Shown: piece by piece, positions 7,649-15,716 of the stretch
Layout of the letters: each line of letters begins with the position of its first letter
How positions within the stretch are numbered: position 1 is the stretch's first letter
Assembly: GCA_017395925.1 (NCBI GenBank)
Contig: JAFQNJ010000032.1
Coordinates: 1 to 36,028 of the forward strand
Reading direction: 5' to 3'
DNA length: 36,028 nt
Source: Ruminococcus sp.
GTDB lineage: Bacteria; Bacillota; Clostridia; Oscillospirales; Acutalibacteraceae
Made by a program: the position numbers and the translations under genes
Notes under the pieces: generated by a model
Databases searched by the model: none
Told to the model about the DNA's origin: nothing
Seen by the model: only the letters and a program-made list of their open reading frames with translations

Positions 7649-8599
7649 TTACACAAGGTTAAGACTTTTGAAGTTTTCGTCCAGAATATCACAGGATTTG
7701 TGGAGTGATTCCATCTCCTCTTCTGTGAGGGAAAGCTCCACAGTACGCTCTACACCGTTTCTGCCCACAATGGATGGGGTGCCCACAAAGGTGCCGTACC
7801 TTCCGTATTCTCCCGAGAGCCTTGAGCACACAGTCAGCACACTCTGTGCATCCGAGAGAATTGCCCTGACAATGCGACTCATCGCCATACCTATTCCGTA
7901 GTAGGTGGCACGTTTGGCACGGATAATCTTCTCTGCGGCACATCTGACTTCATCAGATATTCTCTCAAGGTCTTCCATATTGAAGCGTTCAGCATTGGTG
8001 CTCAGCACGTTGAGTACAGGCTTTGTGGCAAGGAGTGCCTGAGACCAAGGGGTGAACTCCGAGTCTCCGTGCTCCCCCATTACATAGGCGTGGACGTTTT
8101 TGGGGTCAATATGAAAGTATTCTCCCAAGAGATACCTGAGCCTTGCGGTGTCCAGAGTGGTACCCGTACCAATTACTCTGGATGCAGGAAAGCCCGACAG
8201 ATGATGAGTAATCCGCGTCATAATGTCTACGGGATTGGTAGCAACAAGGAAAATTCCTTTAAAGCCGCTTTTTGTCACAGGCTCCACAATACTCCTGAAA
8301 ACCTCTGCATTTCTCGTGAGGAGCCTAAGCCTTGACTCTCCCTCTTTCTGATTGACTCCCGCCGCGATAACCACTATATCCGCATCCTCACAGTCAGGGT
8401 AATCTCCTGCGTAAATCCTCATATTTGAGTGGGAGAAGGCAAGTCCGTGATTCAGGTCCATTGCCTCGCCCTTTGCCCTCTCCTTGTCAATATCAATAAT
8501 CACAAGCTCGTCACAGATGTTCTGGTTGAGTGCGGAGTATGCAAAGCTCATTCCCACCATACCTGCACCCACAAGCACAACCTTCTTGCTGTTTGTCAT
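7649..8599 (-). CDS. ldh: L-lactate dehydrogenase
   Basis: 316 aa from ATG 8599. An upstream GTG-type start at 8623 is unlikely because the ribosome site GGGAGGG lies between the two. The NAD+ Rossmann motif GAGMVG is at residues 11-16. The substrate loop VNQKEGESRLRLL has Gln at the position that favours pyruvate over oxaloacetate, with the following Arg. The active-site histidine lies in GEHGDSEF. It reduces pyruvate to lactate, regenerating NAD+ in fermentation. It lies 48 bases after the lipase-like gene and its ribosome site is the 3' arm of a terminator-like hairpin. Confidence 0.95.
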   Translation of the reverse strand: MTNSKKVVLVGAGMVGMSFAYSALNQNICDELVIIDIDKERAKGEAMDLNHGLAFSHSNMRIYAGDYPDCEDADIVVIAAGVNQKEGESRLRLLTRNAEVFRSIVEPVTKSGFKGIFLVATNPVDIMTRITHHLSGFPASRVIGTGTTLDTARLRYLLGEYFHIDPKNVHAYVMGEHGDSEFTPWSQALLATKPVLNVLSTNAERFNMEDLERISDEVRCAAEKIIRAKRATYYGIGMAMSRIVRAILSDAQSVLTVCSRLSGEYGRYGTFVGTPSIVGRNGVERTVELSLTEEEMESLHKSCDILDENFKSLNLV

Positions 8600-8642
8600 A
8601 AAAAATCCCTCCCGATATACCATAAGGTTTCCACCGGGAGGG
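8600..8642 (-). promoter_or_regulatory. Terminator-like hairpin whose 3' arm is the ldh ribosome binding site
   Basis: On the minus strand CCCTCCCG (8642-8635) and CGGGAGGG (8614-8607) form a perfect 8-bp GC-rich stem around a 20-base loop, followed by ATTTTTT and then the ldh ATG. The GGGAGGG arm is also the only ribosome site for ldh. The structure can both end transcription from the lipase gene and hide the ldh start. Confidence 0.65.
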
Positions 8643-8647
8643 TGATT

Positions 8648-9835
8648 TTATTCATTGAGGATTTCCGTGTTGCTCACACTAAAAGGGAAATATCCCGATT
8701 CCTCTGCCACCGAGAGCCACGCCATATAGGTTTCGGGTGTGTGGGCACATCCCACGGCACTTTTCATAATGTCGCTCTGTGATGGAGCACCGCCACCCAG
8801 TCCTGATAGCATAAAACTCGCAAGGGGTGCAAAATCCCCCTCAAAGGAGCTTGTGAGAATGAACATTCCGTCCCTTATGGTATTCTCACCGCAGAGCATG
8901 GTGGCTGTTTTATTCATATACTCATAAAGTGTGATGTCTCCCACAGGGGAGTGAAGCCGCTTTGTGTAGTAGTCTCTGACGGTAGGAGAAAGCACCTCAA
9001 GCTCCTTTATAAAACCCTCAGTGTCTGCACTGCCGTGCTGAAAACCACGGTGCTCATAGCCTGTAATAGCGAGGAATTTCTCCTGCATCTCAGGGTAAAG
9101 TTCCTCATATCTCTCGTAGGTGACGGCGGGAAACTTAAGAATTTTGCCGTATTTAGTGTAACCCCATCCCTCAGGAGGGATGCTGCAGATAAAGTCTTCC
9201 GGGTTTTCTATATTGAAAATGGTACTGTATTTTTCTAAGGATGCATCCTTTCGGGTGGTGGTGTTCGGAGAGGCAAAGGTGTAGGCGGTGACGCCTTCAA
9301 AATCGGCACTGTCAATAAAATTCTTTGCCGCAAGGTTTGCCACCGCTCCGCCTCGGGAGTGCCCTGTCATCACAAGCGAAAGATTATCTTCGGTACCAAA
9401 ATTTTCTGTCCGATACATTCTGATTCTTTCACAGACATAGTCTGCCGCCGATAGAAATCCTGTGTGGCTTTCACCGTTGCCGATATCGAAGTTTGAATAC
9501 CATTCACAGCCCACACTGCCGCGGATTATGGCATACAGTGTGCTTTCCTTGCAGGCAAGGGCAAAGGCAACCCCGCTTCCGTACTGAGGGGTCTGCTCAC
9601 GCTCCGCAAAGGTGTAATTCTCAAAGCCCGCTTTCCGCATATAATCATCAAAAGTATCGGGACTATATATGGCGGCAGAGAGTGTGAGGTATTTCCCAGC
9701 ATCCTCTGAACTGAACTCTGCGGTGGGATTAGAATTATCCTCAGCGGGGGCGGTGCCTTGGGGCATAAAAATACCGCAGAGACAGAGAATAACTGCCGCT
9801 GCGGTAAGAAAAATTGTTTTTTTATAATTGGTCAA
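8648..9835 (-). CDS. Secreted class 3 lipase-like alpha/beta hydrolase
   Basis: 395 aa. A hydrophobic signal segment covers residues 7-24. The nucleophile elbow TGHSRGGA places Ser160 in a GxSxG motif, with AIIRGS and FASPNTTTRKD typical of Lipase_3 folds, and NIENPEDFICSIPP likely to hold the catalytic Asp. The protein should act outside or at the cell surface on lipids or esters; the substrate is unknown. The start is TTG, supported by AAGAAGG eight bases upstream. That ribosome site extends into the end of mgtE, so the two genes are probably co-transcribed. Confidence 0.75.
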   Translation of the reverse strand: MTNYKKTIFLTAAAVILCLCGIFMPQGTAPAEDNSNPTAEFSSEDAGKYLTLSAAIYSPDTFDDYMRKAGFENYTFAEREQTPQYGSGVAFALACKESTLYAIIRGSVGCEWYSNFDIGNGESHTGFLSAADYVCERIRMYRTENFGTEDNLSLVMTGHSRGGAVANLAAKNFIDSADFEGVTAYTFASPNTTTRKDASLEKYSTIFNIENPEDFICSIPPEGWGYTKYGKILKFPAVTYERYEELYPEMQEKFLAITGYEHRGFQHGSADTEGFIKELEVLSPTVRDYYTKRLHSPVGDITLYEYMNKTATMLCGENTIRDGMFILTSSFEGDFAPLASFMLSGLGGGAPSQSDIMKSAVGCAHTPETYMAWLSVAEESGYFPFSVSNTEILNE

Positions 9836-9848
9836 CGGACAAACCTTC

Positions 9849-11225
9849 TTATATATTAAGTATCAGAGAGGCTATGCCGAAATAAACCAGCAGGGACACA
9901 ACGTCCACAATAGTGGTAATGAAGGGACTTGCCATAACAGCAGGGTCCAGCTTCATAGTTTTTGCTATCATAGGCAGAGAGCAGCCGATGATTTTCGCCA
10001 CCACAACGGTGATTACCAAGGTGATGCTTACCACCAGAGCTATCCAGATATTAATCTCTTCATTGTGGAGAAGCCATCCGTCAACAAGGAGAATTTTGCC
10101 GAAATTGACGATACCAAGTATGAGACCGCAGAGAATCGAAACACGGCATTCCTTGAAAATAACCCAGAAGATATCCTTGAACTCAATTTCGTCCAGAGAG
10201 AGGCTTCGGATAATTGTAACAGAGGACTGGCTGCCTGCGTTACCGCCGGTACCCATCAGCATGGGGATGAAGGCGGTGAGGATAAGAGCACCTGCAAGCT
10301 TTTCTTCATAGCCTGCAATTATTATGCCCGTAAAGGTGGAAGATATCATAAGTAATAAAAGCCAGGGCACACGATGCCAGATGGTTTCGAAAACACCCAC
10401 CTTGGTGTATGGCTTGTCGGTGGTGGCAATAGCCGCCATCTTCTGGATATCCTCGGTGGTTTCCTCAACCAGAACGTCCACCGCGTCGTCAACGGTGACG
10501 ATACCCACAAGTCTTCCCTCGGTGTCCACAACGGGAACAGCAAGGAAGTCGTAGTTGGAGATGGTCTGTGCAACCAGCTCCTGGTCATCCAGAGTGCCCA
10601 CGGAGATGACGTTTGTCTCCATCAGATTCTCAATGATGTCATCCTCTTCTGCAAGAAGGAGTGCCTTGATGGTGGTGATACCGATAAGCTTTGAGTCCTT
10701 GCCCACAACGTAGCAGGTGTAGATAGTTTCCTTGTCAACACCTGTGCGGCGGATGCGCTTGATAGCCTCTTCCACCGTCATATCGGGGCGGAGGGACACA
10801 AACTCCGTGGTCATCATAGAACCTGCGGAGTCGTCGGGATATTTGAGAAGTTCGTTTATTTCTTTTCTTGTTTCGGGGTCAGCCTGACGGAGAATACGTT
10901 TTACAACGTTGGCAGGCATTTCCTCGATAATGTCAACGGCATCGTCAGCAGAGAGCTCGTCGATGATTTCTTTAAGCTCGTTATCAGAGAAACCCTTGAT
11001 AAGAAACTCCTGAGTGTCCTCGTCCATCTCAACGAAAACGTCCGCCGCCAGCTCCTTGGGGAGCATTCTGAAAAGCAGGGGAAGCTTTGAGTCGTGCATA
11101 TCTTCGAAGATAACGGCGATATCAAAGGCATTCATTGTGCCGAGTATGTCGCGGAGAGTCTTGTACTTTTTCTCTTCAAGCAGTTTGGCGATAGCAATAT
11201 CGACAGTGATAATATTCCTTTCCAT
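9849..11225 (-). CDS. mgtE: MgtE-type Mg2+ channel/transporter
   Basis: 458 aa, the usual MgtE length. The order is a helical MgtE_N superhelix (about 1-125), a tandem CBS pair (about 130-255, beginning YPDDSAGSMMTTEFV), a plug region, and five membrane helices (about 285-458). These carry GTGGNAGSQSSV and the final VDVVSLLVYFGIAS. The cytoplasmic domain senses Mg2+ and gates uptake. The ribosome site TAGGAGGAAAAG supports this start. A ~220-base leader with its own promoter and a short ORF lies upstream, and no classic M-box is visible, so control may work by another leader mechanism. Confidence 0.95.
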   Translation of the reverse strand: MERNIITVDIAIAKLLEEKKYKTLRDILGTMNAFDIAVIFEDMHDSKLPLLFRMLPKELAADVFVEMDEDTQEFLIKGFSDNELKEIIDELSADDAVDIIEEMPANVVKRILRQADPETRKEINELLKYPDDSAGSMMTTEFVSLRPDMTVEEAIKRIRRTGVDKETIYTCYVVGKDSKLIGITTIKALLLAEEDDIIENLMETNVISVGTLDDQELVAQTISNYDFLAVPVVDTEGRLVGIVTVDDAVDVLVEETTEDIQKMAAIATTDKPYTKVGVFETIWHRVPWLLLLMISSTFTGIIIAGYEEKLAGALILTAFIPMLMGTGGNAGSQSSVTIIRSLSLDEIEFKDIFWVIFKECRVSILCGLILGIVNFGKILLVDGWLLHNEEINIWIALVVSITLVITVVVAKIIGCSLPMIAKTMKLDPAVMASPFITTIVDVVSLLVYFGIASLILNI

Positions 11226-11280
11226 AGTCTTTTCCTCCTAAGATTAATAGGTCGGAAGCAAAAAGACACGGTTCCAAGGA

Positions 11281-11379
11281 TTAAAGTGCAAAGGGAATGA
11301 ACGCAACAAGAGAAGCATTGCGCTCAAAAAGCTTGCGACTTCGCCCGGGAACAGTGCCGGTACTACTTCCTGCGTCCAT
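11281..11379 (-). CDS. Candidate 32-codon leader ORF upstream of mgtE
   Basis: An ATG at 11379 is preceded by a good ribosome site (AAAGAGGTGAAAG). The 32-aa frame begins MDAGSSTGTVPGRSRKLF and ends VAFIPFAL, and stops 55 bases before mgtE. It sits inside the mRNA leader defined by the promoter at 11451-11479. Within it the coding RNA can form a stem (GAGCGCAA with TTGCGTTC, allowing one G-U pair). It may be a regulatory leader peptide or just part of a structured RNA. I know of no matching family. Confidence 0.4.
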   Translation of the reverse strand: MDAGSSTGTVPGRSRKLFERNASLVAFIPFAL

Positions 11380-11450
11380 TAACTTTCACCTCTTTATAAT
11401 CATAATATTCAGAAAAGTCCTGAAAATTCAAAACATTTTCCAACTATATA

Positions 11451-11479
11451 ATTTTACTCCAAATAAAAAACCGTGTCAA
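11451..11479 (-). promoter_or_regulatory. Promoter of mgtE
   Basis: On the minus strand TTGACA (11479-11474), a 17-base spacer and TAAAAT (11456-11451). Transcription should start near 11444, giving a leader of about 220 bases before mgtE. Apart from the leader ORF at 11281-11379 and the terminator at 11531-11562, I see nothing else in the 11226-11595 gap. Confidence 0.8.
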
Positions 11480-11530
11480 GATTAATCGGCGAGTTTTGCG
11501 ATTCGGAGATAATCATTCTTTAATGATATC

Positions 11531-11562
11531 AAAAATCCCCTGCCCGTTTTTGCGGACAGGGG
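11531..11562 (-). terminator. Terminator of the ior-paaK operon
   Basis: On the minus strand CCCCTGTCCG and CGGGCAGGGG pair (one mismatch) around a 6-base loop and are followed by ATTTTTG, 34 bases after the ACT gene. Confidence 0.88.
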
Positions 11563-11595
11563 AATCTGTATGTGTTTTTATATGGTTTTCGCCTT

Positions 11596-12027
11596 TTAAA
11601 TCTCGCTTGCCTGCTCCTCGGTAATGCACTTGATGCCTGCGGCGAGAAGAATCTCGGCAACCTTGTCGTTGTCGTCAACGCGGAGTACAAGGTATGCGTG
11701 GTGAGGAGTTGCACCGTTGAAGGCATACATATACTCGATGTTGATATCCTTGTCGGAGAGGAGGCTCACTACTGCACCCAGAGCACCCGGCTCGTTTCTC
11801 AGTCTCACGCCCACAACCTCATTGACGGAAACAATGCAGTTCTCTTTTCTCAACACTTCCACAGCCTTGTCAGTGTCGGAAACAATGAGACGGAGAATGC
11901 CGAAATCCTGTGTATCGGCAATGGACATAGCACGAAGGTCTATGCTCTCTCTGGAGAGTGCATCGGTAATCTTGACGAGGGAACCTTTCTTGTTCTCAAC
12001 AAAAACGGAAATCTGACGGATTGACAT
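11596..12027 (-). CDS. Tandem ACT-domain protein
   Basis: 143 aa with two ACT folds: residues 1-70 (QISVFVENKKGSLVKITDAL, then LRLIVSD) and about 70-140 (GVRLRNEPGALGAVVSLL, then AYLVLRV). ACT domains bind amino acids and regulate metabolism. Homologues of this length are commonly found beside PaaK-type ligases and IorAB, as here. Its AGGAGG ribosome site lies in the last codons of paaK, only 4 bases before, so it is the last gene of the operon. I infer that it senses an aromatic or branched amino acid. Confidence 0.88.
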   Translation of the reverse strand: MSIRQISVFVENKKGSLVKITDALSRESIDLRAMSIADTQDFGILRLIVSDTDKAVEVLRKENCIVSVNEVVGVRLRNEPGALGAVVSLLSDKDINIEYMYAFNGATPHHAYLVLRVDDNDKVAEILLAAGIKCITEEQASEI

Positions 12028-12031
12028 AGCA

Positions 12032-13345
12032 TTAACCTCCTATAAGCTTTCTCTTATCCACAACTCTGACTGCCTTGCCCATAGAGCGCTCTATGGAATT
12101 GGGAGCAACCAGTTTAACGTCGGCACCGATGCCAAGCAGTGAGCGGAGCTCTGACTCCAGAGCCTTCTCGTACTCCTTCACCTTGGTGACGGTATCGGAG
12201 AACATATCCTCGGTCATCTCCACCTGTACCTCAAGGGTATCGGTGTTATTTACGCGGTCAACAATAATCTTGTAGTTGGGGAGGTATCCCTGACGGAGAA
12301 GAACTGTCTCTATCTGTGAGGGGAACACATTGACACCGCGGATAATCATCATATCATCGCTTCTGCCCATGGGCTTTGACATTCTCACGAAGGTTCTGCC
12401 ACACTCACAGGGCTCGGTGTTGATAATACCGATATCGCGGGTGCGGTAACGGATGAAGGGACAGCACTCCTTGGTGATGCAGGTGAACACAAGCTCACCC
12501 TGCTCGCCCTGAGGGAGCACCTCGCCTGTTTCGGGGTTGATGGTCTCGATAATGAAGTGGTCCTCGTTGACGTGCATACCCTTCTGCTCGGAGCACTCAT
12601 AGGATACGCAGGGACCCATAATCTCGGTAAGACCGTAAACGTCGTATGCCTTGATGTCAAGCATCTCCTCTATCTGACGACGCATTTCCTCGGTCCAGGG
12701 CTCTGCACCGAAGATACCTGCCTTCAGAGGCAGAGTCTTGGGGTCGATGCCCTTTGCCTTGATCTGCTCTGCAATATACATTGCATAGGAGGGGGTACAG
12801 CAGAGAACTGTGGAACCGAAGTCCTGAAGAATTGTAATCTGTCTGTCGGTGTTGCCCGAAGACACGGGGATAGCGGTGGCGCCGATTCTGCCTGCACCGC
12901 CGTGGAGACCGAAGCCGCCTGTAAAGAGTCCGTAACCGTAGGAAACGTGGATGAAGTCATTCTCATCAGCACCCACTGCATAGAGCTGACGTGCGGCGAT
13001 GTCGTCCCAAACCTCCAGGTCGTGCTTGGTGTAGCCGACTACTATCTGCTTACCTGTGGTACCTGAGGATGCGTGAAGCCGAAGAACCTCACTCATAGGT
13101 ACAGCAAAAAGTCCGTAGGGATATGCATCTCTCAGGTCCTGCTTGTATGTAAAGGGAAGCTTCTTGAGGTCGTCAACGGATTTTATATCCTCGGGTTTAA
13201 CCCCTGCCTCGTCCATTCTCTTTCTGTAAAGCTCCACGTTGTCATAGACGTGTTTTACTGTCTTTACAAGTCTCTCGCTCTGCCACTCGCGAATCTGTTC
13301 ACGGGAGGCTGTTTCAATTTCCTTTTGCCAATAGCACTCTGCCAT
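12032..13345 (-). CDS. paaK: Phenylacetate-CoA ligase family protein (aryl acetate-CoA ligase)
   Basis: 437 aa, the usual PaaK length, an AMP-forming adenylating enzyme. The phosphate-binding loop HASSGTTGKQIVVGYT, the core YGLTEIMGP and the hinge YRTRDIG are present, and the C-terminal lid begins near GRSDDMMIIRGVNVFP. It links CoA to aryl acetates, or runs in reverse to release aryl acetate and save the thioester energy. Just upstream is iorB (18-base gap) and downstream the ACT gene. Together with IorAB the most likely role is in the aryl-pyruvate to aryl-acetate pathway. Confidence 0.92.
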   Translation of the reverse strand: MAECYWQKEIETASREQIREWQSERLVKTVKHVYDNVELYRKRMDEAGVKPEDIKSVDDLKKLPFTYKQDLRDAYPYGLFAVPMSEVLRLHASSGTTGKQIVVGYTKHDLEVWDDIAARQLYAVGADENDFIHVSYGYGLFTGGFGLHGGAGRIGATAIPVSSGNTDRQITILQDFGSTVLCCTPSYAMYIAEQIKAKGIDPKTLPLKAGIFGAEPWTEEMRRQIEEMLDIKAYDVYGLTEIMGPCVSYECSEQKGMHVNEDHFIIETINPETGEVLPQGEQGELVFTCITKECCPFIRYRTRDIGIINTEPCECGRTFVRMSKPMGRSDDMMIIRGVNVFPSQIETVLLRQGYLPNYKIIVDRVNNTDTLEVQVEMTEDMFSDTVTKVKEYEKALESELRSLLGIGADVKLVAPNSIERSMGKAVRVVDKRKLIGG

Positions 13346-13362
13346 TTAGGATTCCTCCAAAC

Positions 13363-13935
13363 TTATTCTGAATAATTATATCCAAGGCTCAATGCCTTTA
13401 TGTTCATTTCTATGAATCTGGGTTTTACAACTACCCTGAGTGCCTCTTCCCACTTCTCGTAGGGGATGCCGAGATACTTTGCAAGTCTGCCCATAAGCAC
13501 GATGTTGACTGCCTTGGAAGAACCAGCCTCCTCTGCAAGAGTCAGAGCATCCAGAGCATCTACTTTTACCTTGCCGCGAAGTTCCTCAAGAATTGCCTCG
13601 GGATACTCTGCCGCACCTGTCACAACAGGCATAGGGTCAATCTGCTGGGTGTTGGTGATGATGGTGCCGCCCTCTTTGAGGAAGGGTGCCCATCTGCCTG
13701 CTTCAAGCTTCTCGAAGGAAACCACGAAATCAGCTGAACCCTCCTCGATAATGGGAGAGTAAACCTTATCGCCGAAGCGTACATAGGTAACAACGGAACC
13801 GCCGCGCTGGCTCATTCCGTGCACCTCGGAAACCTTTACATCATAGCCCTCAGAAAGCAGAAGTTTTCCGAGAAGATTACTTGCAAGGAGTGAGCCCTGT
13901 CCGCCCACACCGACTATCATAATACTCTTGGTCAT
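13363..13935 (-). CDS. iorB: Indolepyruvate ferredoxin oxidoreductase, beta subunit
   Basis: 190 aa, matching the pyruvate ferredoxin oxidoreductase gamma-type domain: GVGGQGSLLASNLLG near the N-terminus and VHGMSQRGGSVVTYVRFG. It is the small partner of IorA in CoA-dependent oxidative decarboxylation of aryl pyruvates. Its ATG overlaps the iorA stop (TAATG), showing translational coupling. Confidence 0.94.
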   Translation of the reverse strand: MTKSIMIVGVGGQGSLLASNLLGKLLLSEGYDVKVSEVHGMSQRGGSVVTYVRFGDKVYSPIIEEGSADFVVSFEKLEAGRWAPFLKEGGTIITNTQQIDPMPVVTGAAEYPEAILEELRGKVKVDALDALTLAEEAGSSKAVNIVLMGRLAKYLGIPYEKWEEALRVVVKPRFIEMNIKALSLGYNYSE

Positions 13936-15674
13936 TACTGCTCACCTCCGTCTTTAATAGCGTCGAATTTACACATCTGTGTGCACACACCGCAACCTAC
14001 ACAGAGAGTTGCGTCAATGGATGCCTTGCCGCCGTGCATACTGATGGCAGGACAACCCAGCTTCATACACATCTTACAGCTCTTGCACTTGTCCTCGTCC
14101 ACCTTGAGCGCAGGCTTTGCCTTGACACTCTTGAGGAGTACGCAGGGACGTCTGGAGATAATAACGGAAGGCTCTTCCTTCTGAAGTTCCTCCTTGAGAA
14201 CTGTGTCACATTCGGAAAGGTTATAGGGGTCAACCACACGGACACTGTTGATGCCCACTGCCTTGCAGAGGGTCTCAAGGTCAATCTTCGCTGCAGGGTC
14301 ACCCTTGATGTTATAGCCTGTGGTGGGGTTCTGCTGATGACCTGTCATTCCTGTGATGGAGTTATCAAGAATGATAACTGTGGAGTTTGATGCATTGTAA
14401 GAGATATTCACAAGACCTGTGATGCCTGAATGCATAAATGTGGAGTCACCGATAACACAGACTGTCTTGCCCTCGGTACCCTTGCCGCCGGCCTTGTTGA
14501 AGCCGTGAAGTCCCGATACGGAAGCACCCATACAGAGTGTGCTGTCAAGAGCAGAGAGAGGGGGCTGTGCGCCCAGAGTGTAGCATCCGATATCTCCGAG
14601 AACTGTAATCTTGTTCTTTGCAAGGACGTAGTACATACCTCTGTGGGGGCAACCTGCGCACATTACGGGAGGTCTGCCGGGAACTGCAGTCTCAACCTCG
14701 ATATGAGAGGGGACCTCCTTGCCGAAAGCCTTTGCCACAGCAAGCTGAGAAAGCTCGCCGATATTGGAGAACATCTCCTTGCCTGTGCATTCAATGCCCA
14801 GAGCCTTGACATGAGCCTCAATGAAACCGTCCAGCTCTTCTACAATATATACCTTCTTAACCTTCTCGGCAAAACTCTTGATGAGCTCTACGGGAAGGGG
14901 ATTAATCATACCGATTTTGAGAACGCTCACATCATCGCCGAAAACTTCCTTGACATACTGATAGCAAGTGCCTACGGTGATGATACCGAAGTCACTCTCG
15001 GCATACTCTGCACGGTTGAGAGTGCTTTCCTCGGCAAATGCGGTGAGTTTCCGACATCTCTCCTCAACAAAGGGGTGACGCTTCTTTGCATTTGCAGGAA
15101 TCATTATGTACTTTGAGGGGTTCTTCTCATAGGCGGGAGCCTCGGGGACTACTCTCTCGGAGGTCTCAACGATACTCTGGGAGTGTGCAACTCGGGTGCA
15201 CATCTTGATAAATACAGGGGTGTCGAACTCCTCGGAAAGCTCAAAGGCAAACTTGGTGAACTCAAGTGCCTCGGCGGAATCGGAGGGTTCCAGCATGGGT
15301 ACCTTGGAAGCCTTGGCATAGTGGCGGGAATCCTGCTCGTTCTGGGAGGAGTGCATACCGGGGTCGTCAGCAACGCAGATTACAAGACCGCCTGTGACAC
15401 CTGTGTAGGAAAGTGTGAAGAGGGGGTCAGCGGCAACGTTGAGACCTACGTGCTTCATACAGCAGCAGGCGCGCTTGCCCTGAAGGGATGCGCCGAAGGC
15501 AACCTCCATGGCTACCTTCTCGTTGGGTGCCCATTCACAGTAAATTTCGTCATATTTTGCGGCGAATTCGGTAATCTCTGTAGAGGGTGTTCCGGGATAG
15601 CTGGAAACTATGGAACAGCCTGCCTCGTAGAGACCTCTGGCAACTGCCGCATTACCAATAAGTAATTCTTTCAC
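13935..15674 (-). CDS. iorA: Indolepyruvate ferredoxin oxidoreductase, alpha subunit
   Basis: 579 aa. The N-terminal pyrimidine-binding domain (GNAAVARGLYEAGCSIVSSYPGTP) is followed by a middle domain and a TPP-binding domain. The latter shows CAGCPHRGMYY, GDIGCYTLG and GDSTFMHSG with NNSITGMTGHQQ. A C-terminal pair of 4Fe-4S motifs lies in the last ~55 residues (CKSCKMCMKLGCP and CVGCGVCTQMC). It decarboxylates indolepyruvate, phenylpyruvate or hydroxyphenylpyruvate to aryl-acetyl-CoA and reduces ferredoxin. The start is GTG with AAGGAGAT upstream. Confidence 0.95.
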   Translation of the reverse strand: MKELLIGNAAVARGLYEAGCSIVSSYPGTPSTEITEFAAKYDEIYCEWAPNEKVAMEVAFGASLQGKRACCCMKHVGLNVAADPLFTLSYTGVTGGLVICVADDPGMHSSQNEQDSRHYAKASKVPMLEPSDSAEALEFTKFAFELSEEFDTPVFIKMCTRVAHSQSIVETSERVVPEAPAYEKNPSKYIMIPANAKKRHPFVEERCRKLTAFAEESTLNRAEYAESDFGIITVGTCYQYVKEVFGDDVSVLKIGMINPLPVELIKSFAEKVKKVYIVEELDGFIEAHVKALGIECTGKEMFSNIGELSQLAVAKAFGKEVPSHIEVETAVPGRPPVMCAGCPHRGMYYVLAKNKITVLGDIGCYTLGAQPPLSALDSTLCMGASVSGLHGFNKAGGKGTEGKTVCVIGDSTFMHSGITGLVNISYNASNSTVIILDNSITGMTGHQQNPTTGYNIKGDPAAKIDLETLCKAVGINSVRVVDPYNLSECDTVLKEELQKEEPSVIISRRPCVLLKSVKAKPALKVDEDKCKSCKMCMKLGCPAISMHGGKASIDATLCVGCGVCTQMCKFDAIKDGGEQ

Positions 15675-15716
15675 GTCGTTTATCTCCTTAATTAAAATTT
15701 CTTAATCTTTATGTAA

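Noticed and set aside
9828..10355. Open frames on the plus strand across mgtE (also at 9913-10311)
   Set aside because: They are the complement of conserved MgtE coding sequence and show no family features.
11226..11444. M-box (ykoK) Mg2+ riboswitch before mgtE
   Set aside because: The conserved M-box blocks (GTTAGGTGAGGCTCC, GCTGCCCAGAAA) are absent.
14430..15116. A 228-codon plus-strand frame opposite iorA
   Set aside because: iorA has clear TPP and Fe-S motifs on the other strand; this frame has no start signal and no recognisable domain.
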